From contig CAVWQC010000001.1 in the NCBI GenBank assembly GCA_963757065.1, positions 124,001 through 188,000 of the forward strand: a DNA stretch of 64,000 bases, read 5' to 3'. Positions 34,409 through 44,392 of this stretch are shown here, piece by piece (positions within the stretch are counted from its first letter, which is position 1; every line of letters starts with the position of its first letter). Both the position numbers and the translations under genes were made by a program. The DNA comes from PNON01 sp963757065. GTDB taxonomy: Bacteria; Chloroflexota; Anaerolineae; Anaerolineales; Anaerolineaceae. Under the pieces are notes generated by a model. The model did no database searches and had not been told where the DNA came from. It saw only the letters and a program-made list of their open reading frames with translations.

Positions 34409-35218
34409 ATGAAACAAACTAACATCCTTGTTATTGAAGATGATGAGATTGTCTCGCGGACAATAGATAGATGTCTGCGGGGAGATGAGTTTCATGTAAC
34501 GATTGCAAATAGCGGAGTCGAAGGACTCCAATCTGCCAGACGCAGACCACCTGAAATAATCATCCTTGATGTCATCATGCCCGGGATGGATGGCTACGCG
34601 GTCTGCCGCGAGGTCCGGGCTGACCCTTTATTAAAAGATACCCCAATCCTTTTCCTGACGGCAAAATCCAAAGACGAGGATAAAATAACCGGGTTAACTG
34701 CTGGAGCAGATGATTACCTGAGTAAACCATTTAATCTTGATGAATTGTTATTAAGAATTAGAGCCATACTCAGGCGAACAAAAAACCAGGCAAAAATGAA
34801 AGCCGAAGAACCCGCTAAGTCTTTTTCCTTTGGAGATATTTTCCCCAAAGCCAAAGGTATGTTAAAAGGAAAACAAGTAGAGGAAAAACAGACTCCACCT
34901 TCCCATGCGATCAGTATCCGAGGGCATACACTGGATACACAGACATATGAGCTGACAACACCCAAAAACAGCAAATTACGTATGACGCCAGTTCAATTTG
35001 ATCTTCTATATCACCTGATGAGTCACCCCGGTGAAATTTTTTCTCCCACCCGTTTGCTTGATGAAGTCTGGGATTATCCGACTGATGCTGGTAGTCCGGA
35101 CCTTGTTCGTGTTCACATAAAAAACCTGCGCGAGCGCATTGAGGATGATCCTCATGCACCAACATTTATTGAAACAGTGCCAGGGTATGGGTATACTATT
35201 CGAGCAAATGAGAATTAA
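34409..35218 (+). CDS. OmpR-family response regulator
   Basis: 269 residues. Receiver domain with acidic pair ED..D at 10-12 and acceptor Asp54 in IIILDVIMPGMDG, the Thr (LFLTAKS) and Lys (YLSKPFN). A ~50-residue linker precedes the winged-helix DNA-binding domain (LRMTPVQFDLLYHLMSHPGEIFSPTRLLDEVWDYPTDAGSPDLVRVHIKNLRERIEDDP, ETVPGYGYTIR). ATG at 34409 is preferred over a GTG at 34382. Its kinase could be the gene at 35367, but a terminator separates them. The 280-bp gap before it holds the divergent promoters. Confidence 0.93.
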   Translation: MKQTNILVIEDDEIVSRTIDRCLRGDEFHVTIANSGVEGLQSARRRPPEIIILDVIMPGMDGYAVCREVRADPLLKDTPILFLTAKSKDEDKITGLTAGADDYLSKPFNLDELLLRIRAILRRTKNQAKMKAEEPAKSFSFGDIFPKAKGMLKGKQVEEKQTPPSHAISIRGHTLDTQTYELTTPKNSKLRMTPVQFDLLYHLMSHPGEIFSPTRLLDEVWDYPTDAGSPDLVRVHIKNLRERIEDDPHAPTFIETVPGYGYTIRANEN

Positions 35219-35263
35219 TCGAACTAATCGAAACCAAACATAATTATTCAGCTTTTAATCCTT

Positions 35264-35295
35264 TTCCCCGATATACTTACTTTCGGGGAATTTTT
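35264..35295 (+). terminator. Rho-independent terminator of the response regulator
   Basis: TTCCCCGA (35264-35271) and TCGGGGAA (35283-35290) form a perfect 8-bp stem with an 11-base loop, followed by five T. It lies 45 bases after the regulator stop. A clean plus-strand terminator. Confidence 0.85.
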
Positions 35296-35366
35296 ATCCT
35301 AATTCGTTGTATTGATTCTCATTGTGCAGCTCTGGTGAGGTAAAATTAGACTAATGGATATTATTT

Positions 35367-37002
35367 ATGAATAATAGTATTGAAGACATCAAGAATATGG
35401 ATATACAAGAAGCAAACGATATCTTTCAATCGATCATCAGCCTATTAAATCAAAACCTTGATATCAAACATATTCAAATTGGGTTTTGCGAATTGGTCTA
35501 TAAGTATTGCCAATCAGAAGCCACTGCACTTTTGATTCTTGATCCTGAAGATAATAGATTAATTCAACGAAAGATATATCGGGGAGGAGACGATTGGTTT
35601 TTGGAGGATAGTTTTCAGGTCCAGGATCAATCTCTTTTTAATAAACTTTCAAACAAAACCTCTTTTTATTTGGATCTACTAAAACCGGGGAATGAATTTG
35701 ATAATCTATACGTATTGTATGATCAACCATATCGATCTGCCTTATTGCTCCCTTTAAAGAAAAATGGAGAATTCGCCGGTTTAATTCAAGCATTCAATGC
35801 CAGAACCGATGTAACCGCAAAAAGAATTGAGGTATTAAACACAATAGCCGAGTGTTATACGCTCAGTATGAAGAATTACGATTTAGTACGTCATCAAAAA
35901 ATCGATAATGCGAATCTGGAAGCCTGGCGTTGGGAATTAATGCAATCACGCAATACTTTGCGGGCGATGTTTGATAGCATCCCAACTTCCATCTATATAG
36001 TAGACGGAAAATACAAAATAGTTGCAATCAATAACAGCCGTTCTATTAGAGCTGAACAAAAACCAAGTAGCCTTGTCGGCCATATTTGTTATGAAGTACT
36101 TTACAATCACAGTCAGCCATGCCAGGGATGCCGTGTAAATGAGACCTTCCTATCTAAAAAAAGTACCATTCGAACTGATCGGCAATGGATAAAGAATGAT
36201 CAGATAACTGATTGGGAGATATCAACCTATGCTATTTTGGATGAGTCGGATGAACCAGCACAGGTGATCATTTTTGAACAAGATGTGACCCAGGAAAAAA
36301 GACTGGAAGCAAACCTGATCCAATCGGAAAAACTGGCAGCTGTTGGTCAGCTAGCCGCTGGCGTGGCACATGAGATCAATAACCCGTTATCAGCAGTAAT
36401 TGCAAATGCGCAATTGCTGCGCCGCGATCTGCCGGTGGAGTCGAGTTGATGCCCGTGAATTTGTAGAACTCATTGAAATAGCAGGTTTGCGTGCTTCTCA
36501 GGTTGTTCGCAATTTGATGGGTTTTGCCAGGAAAGAACAATATGATTTTGTAGCAATCGACCTTAATGAAACAGTCTTGAATGCATTGTCACTTGTAAAG
36601 CATGAATTAGCCAGCCGTTCAATGGAAATCACTACAAATTTGCAGGAAGATCTGCCAATGATCCACGCCAGTAAGGACCACCTTCAAAGTGTTTGGATCA
36701 ATATTATCCTGAATGCACTGGATTCAATGGAATCGGGGAAAGGTTTAATACAAATTTCCACGACATATTTGGATGACGAATTTAAGGTAAGATTTTCTGA
36801 TAATGGAGCTGGTATACCTCCAGATAAAGTAACCAAGATTTTCGAACCATTCTTTACCACAAAGGACCCGGGTCGTGGAACGGGTCTCGGATTATCAATT
36901 TGCCATCGAATAGTCAAGCAGCATGGTGGGTTTATTCAGGTTGACAGCCTTACTGGCACTGGAACGTCCTTTACAATTTCGCTTCCAAGGAACAACCGGT
37001 AA
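35367..37002 (+). pseudogene. GAF-PAS histidine kinase interrupted by a one-base frameshift
   Basis: The first part (to the stop TGA at 36447-36449) carries a GAF-like domain (~20-175), a PAS domain (~205-310) and the HisKA H-box with His335 (GVAHEINNPLSAVIANAQLL). The second part continues in the +1 frame from GAT at 36448: DAREFVELIEIAGLRASQVV, then HATPase motifs NALDSM, DNGAGIP, GTGLGLSI. The two halves join without gap or overlap if one base is removed near 36447 (GAGTTGATG), so this is a single-base indel. It could be a sequence error, a fresh pseudogene or, less likely, frameshifting. No slippery site is evident. Confidence 0.85.
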
Positions 37003-37076
37003 CTTAGAGTTAGTTATAAAAACTCGCACGAAAATAATTGTATAACGTGGATCTAATTGATCTTCGGAGGAAATAT

Positions 37077-38189
37077 ATGAATATGGGTCGAATCTCACAA
37101 CTGGCTTCTCTTCTCAAAAAAAGTTCCATGGATTTGATCGTCTTAAACCCCGGCCCAACCATGGTTTATTTTACCGGGTTACAATTCCACCTCATGGAGA
37201 GACCAACCCTGTTCATCCTTAGCTCTCAGGGACAAGCTGCCATGATATTGCCGGAATTGGAAGTATTAAAAATAAAGGCGACTATGCCAGACATGAAATG
37301 TTACACATACGATGACAATCCTGGTAACTGGGGCGCGGTCATAAAAACAGCTTTTGCTGCTTATCAATTGTCTTCTCCGAAAATCGGAATTGAACCCAAC
37401 CGGATGAGATATTTGGAATTGAACTTCATTCAACAATCTCTACCGGATGCTCAGTTTTCCTCAGCAGAACCTATTATTTCTTCCATGCGGATCAAAAAAG
37501 ATCAGATTGAAATAGAACAGATGCGTACTGCAGTTGATATAGCACAACACGCCTTAATAAATACTCTTCCACTGATAAAAATTGGTATGAATGAAAAAAG
37601 TATCGCTGCGGAGTTGACGATCCATATGCTCAGAGCTGGTTCGGAATCTGAGCTGCCATTTCCCCCAATAGTTTCCAGCGGACCGAATAGTGCCAATCCA
37701 CATGCTGAGCCATCAGATAGAAAAGTTCAATCTGGTGACACAGTTGTGATCGACTGGGGTGCTTCTCACAAAGGCTACTTTTCTGATCTCACGAGGACAA
37801 TTGCCATAGGCACCCTGGATGAAGAATTATATAAAATATATGAGGCAGTCAAACTTGCCAATCAAGCCGGACGGGAGATAGCGAAACCAGGAGTAACTGC
37901 CGGGGATGTCGACCATGCTGGAAGAAAGGTGATCGCGGATGCAGGTTATGGTGACCGGTTCACTCACCGAATAGGGCATGGGTTGGGATTGGAAGCACAC
38001 GAAGAACCTTATATGTTTTCTGAGAATGGAATGATCCTCACACCCGGTATGACCTTTACCATTGAACCTGGCATCTACCTCCCGGAAAAAGGCGGGGTGA
38101 GAATTGAAGATGATGTTGTCATAACAGAAGATGGCTCTGAATCACTCAGTAGTCTGGATAGAAAATTAATTACCATCTCTGGTTATTAA
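37077..38189 (+). CDS. M24 family Xaa-Pro peptidase
   Basis: 370-residue metallopeptidase of the aminopeptidase P/prolidase (pita bread) fold. Metal ligands: two Asp (DWGASHKGYFSDLTRTIAIG), a His (RIGHGLGLEAHEEPYMF) and Glu in TIEPGIYLPEKGGVRIEDD. The N-terminal creatinase-like domain occupies about residues 1-130. GGAGG 6 bases before the ATG at 37077 fixes the start. Followed by an MFS gene; it likely cleaves Pro-containing peptides in the cytoplasm. Confidence 0.95.
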   Translation: MNMGRISQLASLLKKSSMDLIVLNPGPTMVYFTGLQFHLMERPTLFILSSQGQAAMILPELEVLKIKATMPDMKCYTYDDNPGNWGAVIKTAFAAYQLSSPKIGIEPNRMRYLELNFIQQSLPDAQFSSAEPIISSMRIKKDQIEIEQMRTAVDIAQHALINTLPLIKIGMNEKSIAAELTIHMLRAGSESELPFPPIVSSGPNSANPHAEPSDRKVQSGDTVVIDWGASHKGYFSDLTRTIAIGTLDEELYKIYEAVKLANQAGREIAKPGVTAGDVDHAGRKVIADAGYGDRFTHRIGHGLGLEAHEEPYMFSENGMILTPGMTFTIEPGIYLPEKGGVRIEDDVVITEDGSESLSSLDRKLITISGY

Positions 38190-38244
38190 GTTCAAACACC
38201 CTGGTAGATTTATAAATAATCATTCATTGGGATAGAAGATATTC

Positions 38245-39399
38245 ATGAACCGTAACCTCAAGATAATCTCAATTTCATTGTTCATCTGGGGAATCGGTGA
38301 AGGGATGTTCATCTATTTCCAGCCAATTTACTTGAAGCAATTGGGGGCAAGTCCCCTTTTAATTGGAACTGTTTTTGGCGGAATGGGAATCGCGATGGCA
38401 GTTACACAGATCCCGGCTGGTTATCTTGGTGATAAATTCGGGAGACTTCCCCTGATGTGGGCATCATGGGGGTTGGGAACCGTTTCAGCAGGGATCATGG
38501 CGTTCTCTACTAATCTGAATGGATTTATTATTGGATTGTTATTATATGGTGCCACTTCATTTGTCATGGCTCCCATGAACAGTTATATTACACACGCCAG
38601 GGGTAATTGGTCCATTGGCAGAGCACTCACTACTGCATCCGCTGCATTCAGCCTTGGTGCGGTCATCGGACCGATGATTGGCGGGGCAATTGCAGACGAT
38701 CTGGGATTAAAGATGGTGTATATCATCGCCACCGGAATATTAGTAGTTTCCACATTGGTGGTATTTTTTGCCCAGAAGCAACCCATTGAAAAGGATCACC
38801 AACAAGAAAACCACCAACGCCTTACTCATAACGGAAGATTCTTAACCTTGCTTGGCGTTCTTTTCTTCACGATGCTAAGTACTTACCTGCCACAACCGTT
38901 GACTTCTAACTTTATGCAGGATTATCGGCATCTTACCCTGAGCCAAATAGGTACTCTGGGATCGATAGGCAGCCTGGGAAATGCTTTCCTTGCAATAGTT
39001 TTAGGAACAATCAACGCAAGGGTAGGATTTCTTGCCGGCCAATTGGCTGTATTGCTCGCATCAGTGATCATCTGGAAAGGTACCGGGTTGCCTTGGTACA
39101 TGCTTGGGTACTTCTTCCTGGGTGGGTTCAGGGTATGTAAATCCCTTTCCATGGCACTTGCCAGACCATTGATCCATGTCTCCCAAATGGGAATTGCTTA
39201 TGGGTTTATTGAAACGGTCTCATCCATTGCTATCATTATTGCTCCACCTATTGCTGGTCTCATTTATCAGTATCAACCTGAAATGATCTTTATGGTGGCT
39301 GGAGTAACAATAACAATCATTTTTCTTGGAAGCCTTAAATTAATTCCTGGAGAGATTATAAGTACAGACGAAATAATGATTACTCCTGAAAGGGAATAA
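38245..39399 (+). CDS. Major facilitator superfamily transporter
   Basis: 384 residues with about 12 hydrophobic segments. Typical MFS pattern in the first half: GYLGDKFGRLPLMWASWGLG (loop 2-3 motif). Substrate not predictable. Follows the M24 peptidase gene by 55 bases and ends 2 bases before the stop of the convergent PAP2-like gene at 39402. Confidence 0.9.
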   Translation: MNRNLKIISISLFIWGIGEGMFIYFQPIYLKQLGASPLLIGTVFGGMGIAMAVTQIPAGYLGDKFGRLPLMWASWGLGTVSAGIMAFSTNLNGFIIGLLLYGATSFVMAPMNSYITHARGNWSIGRALTTASAAFSLGAVIGPMIGGAIADDLGLKMVYIIATGILVVSTLVVFFAQKQPIEKDHQQENHQRLTHNGRFLTLLGVLFFTMLSTYLPQPLTSNFMQDYRHLTLSQIGTLGSIGSLGNAFLAIVLGTINARVGFLAGQLAVLLASVIIWKGTGLPWYMLGYFFLGGFRVCKSLSMALARPLIHVSQMGIAYGFIETVSSIAIIIAPPIAGLIYQYQPEMIFMVAGVTITIIFLGSLKLIPGEIISTDEIMITPERE

Positions 39400-39401
39400 T
39401 A

Positions 39402-40049
39402 TTACATAATAAAAATGATAGCCACAAGCGTTAGCAATCCCAAGACTGTACCAGCAAGGGTTTGCAAAGGAGTATGTCTTTTTAAACGCAGTCTGGCCCA
39501 AATTACTATTGGTATAAGAATAAATACAAAACCTGCGAGAGAACCATAAAATAGCCAGCATAATGCTGAAAAAGTACTGACAGCAGCAGCATGTCCGCTG
39601 ATCTTCCATTTCAATGTGATCACAAAGATAATTATTAATTGCCCAAAAGCAGCTAAACTTAATATCATCAAAAACCGTGGAGTATGAAGTCCAATCAAAA
39701 GGAATAAAGAGATCACAGTCGTCACCAACATAAAGATCATTGGACGAATACGCTGACTTCGAATTGGAATATGAAAATCTGATACCATTTTTTTCTTAAC
39801 CAGCCAGAAAACATATAATGTAGGTAGCCCTATACCGACCAGAATGAACACACTAATACTTCCCCATATGACGGAAGTACCGGTAAAAATGGCAACCATA
39901 AGTAAGGTGGCTGCTGCCATTACCGGTGGACTGAAGTAATCTGACACCCATCTGGCAATTTTCTCACTTCGATTTTGAGGCATACAAACTACTTCGGCGA
40001 TGTCGTGTGTGAGAAAAGTTGACTTACTGACGAATCCACTTCCTGACAT
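39402..40049 (-). CDS. PAP2-like membrane protein, partly degenerate
   Basis: 215 residues with about five to six hydrophobic segments. KMVSDFHIPIRSQRIRP supplies the first (RP) phosphatase motif, WKISGHAAAVST the second (SGH) and ARLRLKRHTPLQ the third, with Gln at the usual Asp position. It may be a lipid phosphate phosphatase or an inactive relative. AAGGA lies 8 bases before the ATG. Convergent with the MFS gene, divergent from the gene at 40174. Confidence 0.7.
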   Translation of the reverse strand: MSGSGFVSKSTFLTHDIAEVVCMPQNRSEKIARWVSDYFSPPVMAAATLLMVAIFTGTSVIWGSISVFILVGIGLPTLYVFWLVKKKMVSDFHIPIRSQRIRPMIFMLVTTVISLFLLIGLHTPRFLMILSLAAFGQLIIIFVITLKWKISGHAAAVSTFSALCWLFYGSLAGFVFILIPIVIWARLRLKRHTPLQTLAGTVLGLLTLVAIIFIM

Positions 40050-40173
40050 AAAAGTATCCTTATTTTCCTAATATCGGTCAACTATTGATAGAATACAATC
40101 ATCAAATTAACAATTGAATAAATCTCTGTAAAGAATTCGTTAATTTCATCCAAATTCGGATAAAAATGGAAAT

Positions 40174-40809
40174 ATGCCAATAATAATAAAAGTATTTACG
40201 CTCGGTCCCCTACAAAACAACTGCTATCTTTTGATTGATGATCTTTCCAAATCCGCAGCATTGATAGACCCGCCCTATGGAGTTGATGCAATATCACAAT
40301 ATGTGGAGACACAAAAACTCGATCTTCAAATGATTTTGATAACTCACGCGCATTTTGACCATATCGGAGGAGTTAATACATTGATTCAATCAGCAGCTAA
40401 ACCAATAGATTTATATCTTCACCCGGATGACCAAAATTTGTGGGACTCTGGAGGAGGAGCTAAAGAGTTCGGATTTTATCTTGAACTACCTATAGTAAAT
40501 CCAAAAGCTGCATTGGATCAGACAACCATCTATTTAGGTGATAATAAAATTCAGGTTCGCCATACCCCAGGACACTCTTCCGGTCATGTCGTATACTATT
40601 TGCCTGAAGAAAAATCAATATTCTGCGGAGATCTCATCTTTTATCATGGTGTTGGTCGAACCGACTTGCCAGGTGGGTCAGCCAGAACATTGATCCATAG
40701 TATAGTAAAGCATATACTAACCGTTCCGGATGATGTTCGTCTATACCCCGGCCACGGGGCGGCAACTACGGTCGGTGAGGAAAGAATTCATAACCCGTTC
40801 CTTATTTAA
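40174..40809 (+). CDS. Metallo-beta-lactamase fold hydrolase, glyoxalase II-like
   Basis: 211 residues. Metal site: THAHFDHIGG (HxHxDH), the later TPGHSSGHVVYYL and FCGDLIFYHGVGRTDLPGG, and LYPGHG. This is the glyoxalase II/YcbL-type pattern. Cytoplasmic. The end overlaps the convergent methyltransferase by 8 bases. Substrate unknown; hydroxyacylglutathione-like thioester hydrolysis is possible. Confidence 0.92.
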   Translation: MPIIIKVFTLGPLQNNCYLLIDDLSKSAALIDPPYGVDAISQYVETQKLDLQMILITHAHFDHIGGVNTLIQSAAKPIDLYLHPDDQNLWDSGGGAKEFGFYLELPIVNPKAALDQTTIYLGDNKIQVRHTPGHSSGHVVYYLPEEKSIFCGDLIFYHGVGRTDLPGGSARTLIHSIVKHILTVPDDVRLYPGHGAATTVGEERIHNPFLI

Positions 40810-41533
40810 CCATCTCAAGATCTTCAGTAAATAGCAAATCCTTCGATTCGATCCACCAGATTCCAGTACATTCCGGTAATATAAGGCTCCCCTTTCTTTC
40901 TACTTGATTGGCCAGTTCATCGCCGAAAAAGAACCGGACAAGGTCGACTGCTTCAGATAGATTGGCAAATTTGTAATCTGTCCTGAACCAATCTGATTTG
41001 AATCCATAAGTTGCTAAAATCTGGTAGTACTCCTGTAAGTGCAGAGGGGGGGTTGGCAACTCAAAGCCAGTCCCCATTGTTTCCAGAAGGATTATTAATC
41101 CTCCCGGTCGCAGGATCCTATTCATTTCTGAAAACGATTTTTTCAGATCCAGTGTCCATTCTGAGCCGCCCCAGGATGCAAAGTAACAAATACTCCAACC
41201 TGAGATGACAATATCTGCACAATGATCTGGAATAGGAATGGACCGGTTATCAGCCTGCTGCAAGCGCCAGTTATTTTTCGGGAATACCTTTAACTTCTTT
41301 TCCGCCACTTCGAGCATCGCTGACGATGAATCAAAGGCCTGAATGCTTTTAACGACAGGAGTAAGAAGTGTGGTCAACCGGCCTGTCCCTGCTCCAAATT
41401 CAACGACATCCTTTTGAAATGGAGCTGAAATCTTTTCAATATTCTTAAGTATGTTACCCTCAAAATCCTCGCAGGAAACGAGCCTGTCATAGCGATCTGT
41501 CTCGCTCAAATACACTGTTTTATGGTCTGGCAT
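40802..41533 (-). CDS. Class I SAM-dependent methyltransferase
   Basis: 243 residues. SAM-binding motif I is VVEFGAGTGRLTTLL, acidic loop AFDSSS, then NRSIPIPDHCADIVISGWSICYF and MNRILRPGGLIILLETMG. Family as in methyltransferase domain 11/25. Substrate not evident. A 12-bp inverted repeat lies just upstream of its start. Confidence 0.88.
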   Translation of the reverse strand: MPDHKTVYLSETDRYDRLVSCEDFEGNILKNIEKISAPFQKDVVEFGAGTGRLTTLLTPVVKSIQAFDSSSAMLEVAEKKLKVFPKNNWRLQQADNRSIPIPDHCADIVISGWSICYFASWGGSEWTLDLKKSFSEMNRILRPGGLIILLETMGTGFELPTPPLHLQEYYQILATYGFKSDWFRTDYKFANLSEAVDLVRFFFGDELANQVERKGSLILPECTGIWWIESKDLLFTEDLEMVK

Positions 41534-41576
41534 ACTATTTTAATTCCTTATTCTAATGCTAACTTCAGGTATGAAA

Positions 41577-41629
41577 ATCATCTTAAAGAACCTTTTAACC
41601 AATAAGTCATTCGGATCCTTTAAGATGAT
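41577..41629 (-). terminator. Inverted repeat between rny and the methyltransferase
   Basis: ATCATCTTAAAG (41577-41588) and CTTTAAGATGAT (41618-41629) are perfect 12-bp arms with a 29-base loop. On the minus strand TTTT follows the second arm. It is placed 52 bases downstream of the rny stop in minus-strand terms and 43 bases from the methyltransferase start, so it could be the rny terminator or an operator. The large loop argues for caution. Confidence 0.4.
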
Positions 41630-41681
41630 ATTCAGGCATGGATATTGAGACTTCAAATTCATGCTCGATTTGGCTTAATAA

Positions 41682-43223
41682 TTATTTGGCAAAATCTATT
41701 GCTCTCGTTTCGCGAATGACAGTAACTTTGATCTGTCCAGGGTATTGCATGGTGTCTTCGATCTTCTTGGCAATATCCCTTGCCAGTCGGGCTGATTCAA
41801 GATCATCAATGTCTTCAGGGCGGACAATAATACGCACTTCACGACCTGCCTGAATGGCATAGCTCTGGGCAACACCTTTATAAGAATTGGCAATTTCCTC
41901 AAGCGCTCTAAGTCTTTTAATATATTGTTCCAGGTCTTCTCTACGAGCACCGGGTCTTGCACCTGAGATGGCATCTGCAGATTCAACAATAACTGCTTCA
42001 ATGGAGTCCTGGTCAACCTCATGATGGTGGGAGGCAATGGCATTCACCACCTTTGGATTCACCCCGTAACGTTTGGCATACTCCGCACCGATCTGGGCGT
42101 GGGTGCCTTCAATATTGTGGTCCAGTGCTTTTCCCAGGTCGTGCAACAATGCCCCGGCCTTGGCGATCTCAATATTCGCTCCCAGCTCTGCAGCCAGAAT
42201 TCCTGCGATCTTGGACACTTCGACTGCATGAGCCAATTGGTTTTGGCCATAAGATGTTCTATATTTTAATCGGCCTAAAACTTTCAAAACTTCAGGGTGT
42301 ATCCCTGCTACTCCGGCTTCAAAAGCGGCCTGTTCTCCGGCTTCAACAATAATTCGATCCACTTCCCGTTCGGTATCACCAAGAATTTTTTCTATGTAAG
42401 CCGGGTGGATCCTGCCGTCCAGGATTAATTTTTCAAGCGATCGTCGTGCTATTTCACGCCGCACCGGGTCAAAACAGGAGATGGTAACAGCTTCTGGTGT
42501 ATCATCAACGATCACATCCACTCCAGCAGCCTGTTCAAATGCCCGAATATTGCGACCATTACGACCAACAATACGCCCCTTCATTTCTTCGTTTGGCAGA
42601 GGAACGACCGATGTTACAAACTCTGCAACCTGATCTGTGGCCACCCTTTGAATAGCATCTGCGATCAAACCGCGAGCTTTTCGCTCCCCATCTTCCCTGG
42701 CTTCGGTCTCAATTTGCCGGATGATACGTGCCATATCTGAGCGGGCATCTTTCTCAACTTCAGCGAGTAGAACCTGACGGGCTTCTTCGATCGTCATTTG
42801 CCCGATCTTTTGTAATTCTTCAAGCTGGTCGGTATACATTTTTTCTACATCATTGACACGTTTGTCAACAGCAGATTGCCGTTTATTTAGAGCCTGCTCA
42901 CGCTGTTCCAATTTTTCAATCCGAATATCAAGTTCAGCCCGCCTTTTTTGAAGACGGTCCTCTTCTCGACTCATTTCTGTTCGGCGGCGGGTGATCTCTC
43001 CTTCAGAACTTTTGAGGATCTTTAAAGCATCATCCTTTGCCTGCATTTCGATTGACCGTGCGCTCTCTTTCGCACGCTGAAGGATGATCTCAGCTTTTTG
43101 CCCCTGCTCCTTGAGCTTTTTTTCAACCTGGTACTTATTGTAAAAGAATCCAATTACCAGGCCGATGACAAAAACCACAACCGATATTACTATAGTCACT
43201 ATCCATCTCGTTTCCATACGCAC
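41682..43223 (-). CDS. rny: RNase Y
   Basis: 513 residues. An N-terminal membrane segment (~6-28), a long coiled coil to ~190, the KH domain (GRIVGRNGRNIRAFEQAAGVDVIVDD) and the HD phosphohydrolase domain (LLHDLGKALDHN). Ends IKVTVIRETRAIDFAK. An endoribonuclease that starts mRNA decay at the membrane. It lies 30 bases after recX on the minus strand, an order seen in several Gram-positives and Chloroflexi. Confidence 0.97.
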   Translation of the reverse strand: MRMETRWIVTIVISVVVFVIGLVIGFFYNKYQVEKKLKEQGQKAEIILQRAKESARSIEMQAKDDALKILKSSEGEITRRRTEMSREEDRLQKRRAELDIRIEKLEQREQALNKRQSAVDKRVNDVEKMYTDQLEELQKIGQMTIEEARQVLLAEVEKDARSDMARIIRQIETEAREDGERKARGLIADAIQRVATDQVAEFVTSVVPLPNEEMKGRIVGRNGRNIRAFEQAAGVDVIVDDTPEAVTISCFDPVRREIARRSLEKLILDGRIHPAYIEKILGDTEREVDRIIVEAGEQAAFEAGVAGIHPEVLKVLGRLKYRTSYGQNQLAHAVEVSKIAGILAAELGANIEIAKAGALLHDLGKALDHNIEGTHAQIGAEYAKRYGVNPKVVNAIASHHHEVDQDSIEAVIVESADAISGARPGARREDLEQYIKRLRALEEIANSYKGVAQSYAIQAGREVRIIVRPEDIDDLESARLARDIAKKIEDTMQYPGQIKVTVIRETRAIDFAK

Positions 43224-43253
43224 CTTTTTTTATATAAATGGAGCCCTTTTGAT

Positions 43254-43892
43254 TTACTGCTCCATTTCGTGTTGAAGTTCTTTCCACAAGTTGCGCGCAG
43301 TGGAAAAACTGATTCCTGCTGCAAATCCTTTCCTGCCAAGAAAGGCTGCGCAATGTGTAATAAACTCCGACTCTGCCAGATCTGTCCATTTATGCATCGC
43401 TTTTCGTGCTGCCGCATCTGCCAGTTGAGTGTCCTCACCAGCTTTTGCTAATGCTTTTTGAACAATCTGGCCATCCAGACCTTTATTCATCATTTCATAT
43501 GCCATCAAACGCTTACTCCGCGGGTGAAGTGTAATTCTGTCATTCACCCAGGATTCAGCAAATTGAGTGTCGTCCAACAGATGGTTTTCTTGCAGTCTAT
43601 CAACTACAACTTTCACCTGTTCCTTCTCATATCCTTTTAAGATCAACCTTTTCGTCATTTCAACCGCTGTACGCTGCTTGTAATTCAATAAACGCAGCGC
43701 TGATTGATTAATGACTTCAGCAAGGTCCTTTTTCTTCAGGTTTTCTATCTGCTCATCAGTGAGTTCTTGTCCAATGGTGAGCCATGCAGCAGTTAGTCTA
43801 TGAAGTCCAAACATAAATTCCCCATCCAAATAGATATTTACTCGGTTTGGATTTCTATGCTGAACAATTACACTGGTTATCCTGCCTGACAT
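43254..43892 (-). CDS. recX: RecX, regulator of RecA
   Basis: 212 residues, mostly helical with three repeated three-helix modules typical of RecX (ALRLLNYKQRTAVEMTKRLILKGYE, VVDRLQENHLLDDTQFAESWVNDR). It inhibits RecA filaments. Followed by rny after 30 bases. recA itself is not in the window. Confidence 0.9.
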   Translation of the reverse strand: MSGRITSVIVQHRNPNRVNIYLDGEFMFGLHRLTAAWLTIGQELTDEQIENLKKKDLAEVINQSALRLLNYKQRTAVEMTKRLILKGYEKEQVKVVVDRLQENHLLDDTQFAESWVNDRITLHPRSKRLMAYEMMNKGLDGQIVQKALAKAGEDTQLADAAARKAMHKWTDLAESEFITHCAAFLGRKGFAAGISFSTARNLWKELQHEMEQ

Positions 43893-44392
43893 ATTAACCT
43901 AAAAAGACCATCTCCAACTCCGAGTCTGGTCTTCAGTATGTGATTGAAATGTTTGGTTTTAAGAGATCTAAATTATGACGTTATCAAACAACGTCCTTGC
44001 CTGAACTCAATTTATGGAATAATTCGCAATTATTCATATCAATAAACCTGGTTTCTTTTTCCCAGGTAATTAATTCCAATATATCAGTCCTCACTACCAT
44101 GAGCGGATGATCCAAATTGAGCAAAGCCGTCTCCAAAACTTCATAGATAGCGCATCTATCACGCTATAGAGCATTTCATCTTTCTACCGAATCCAAACCC
44201 TGAATATTATCAAGGCAATTCAATTTTTAAACCTACATCTATTATACTTGATAATGCATCCAGTTTACAAATCATCTGATGCAATAATTATACCCGGTCG
44301 TTTTGGAAATACATTTCTGGAATTGGCAAGCAAGATTGATACGTGATTTTTCTGGGATTGTTTATAAAATTCTACAAGGGGACCCGATATTA
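43893..44392. other. 500-bp stretch without a confident gene
   Basis: AT-rich sequence upstream of recX. A 7-bp hairpin (AAGACCA 43904-43910, TGGTCTT 43927-43933) lies directly before recX. One short minus-strand open frame (43984-44136) is listed separately. No tRNA, repeat or insertion element seen. Confidence 0.5.
43984..44136 (-). CDS. Possible small gene or gene remnant
   Basis: A 50-residue open frame reading ETALLNLDHPLMVVRTDI, then ELITWEKETRFIDMNNCELF, ending GKDVV. Its amino-acid composition looks protein-like and it ends before recX, but the only start in that frame near the top is TTG (44136) without a clear Shine-Dalgarno, and a stop lies a few codons upstream. No family recognised. 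Either a remnant or noise. Confidence 0.2.
   Translation of the reverse strand: METALLNLDHPLMVVRTDILELITWEKETRFIDMNNCELFHKLSSGKDVV

Noticed and set aside
44253..44345. 30-codon plus-strand frame in the gap before the YgjP-like gene
   Set aside because: No Shine-Dalgarno, no similarity, short enough to be chance.
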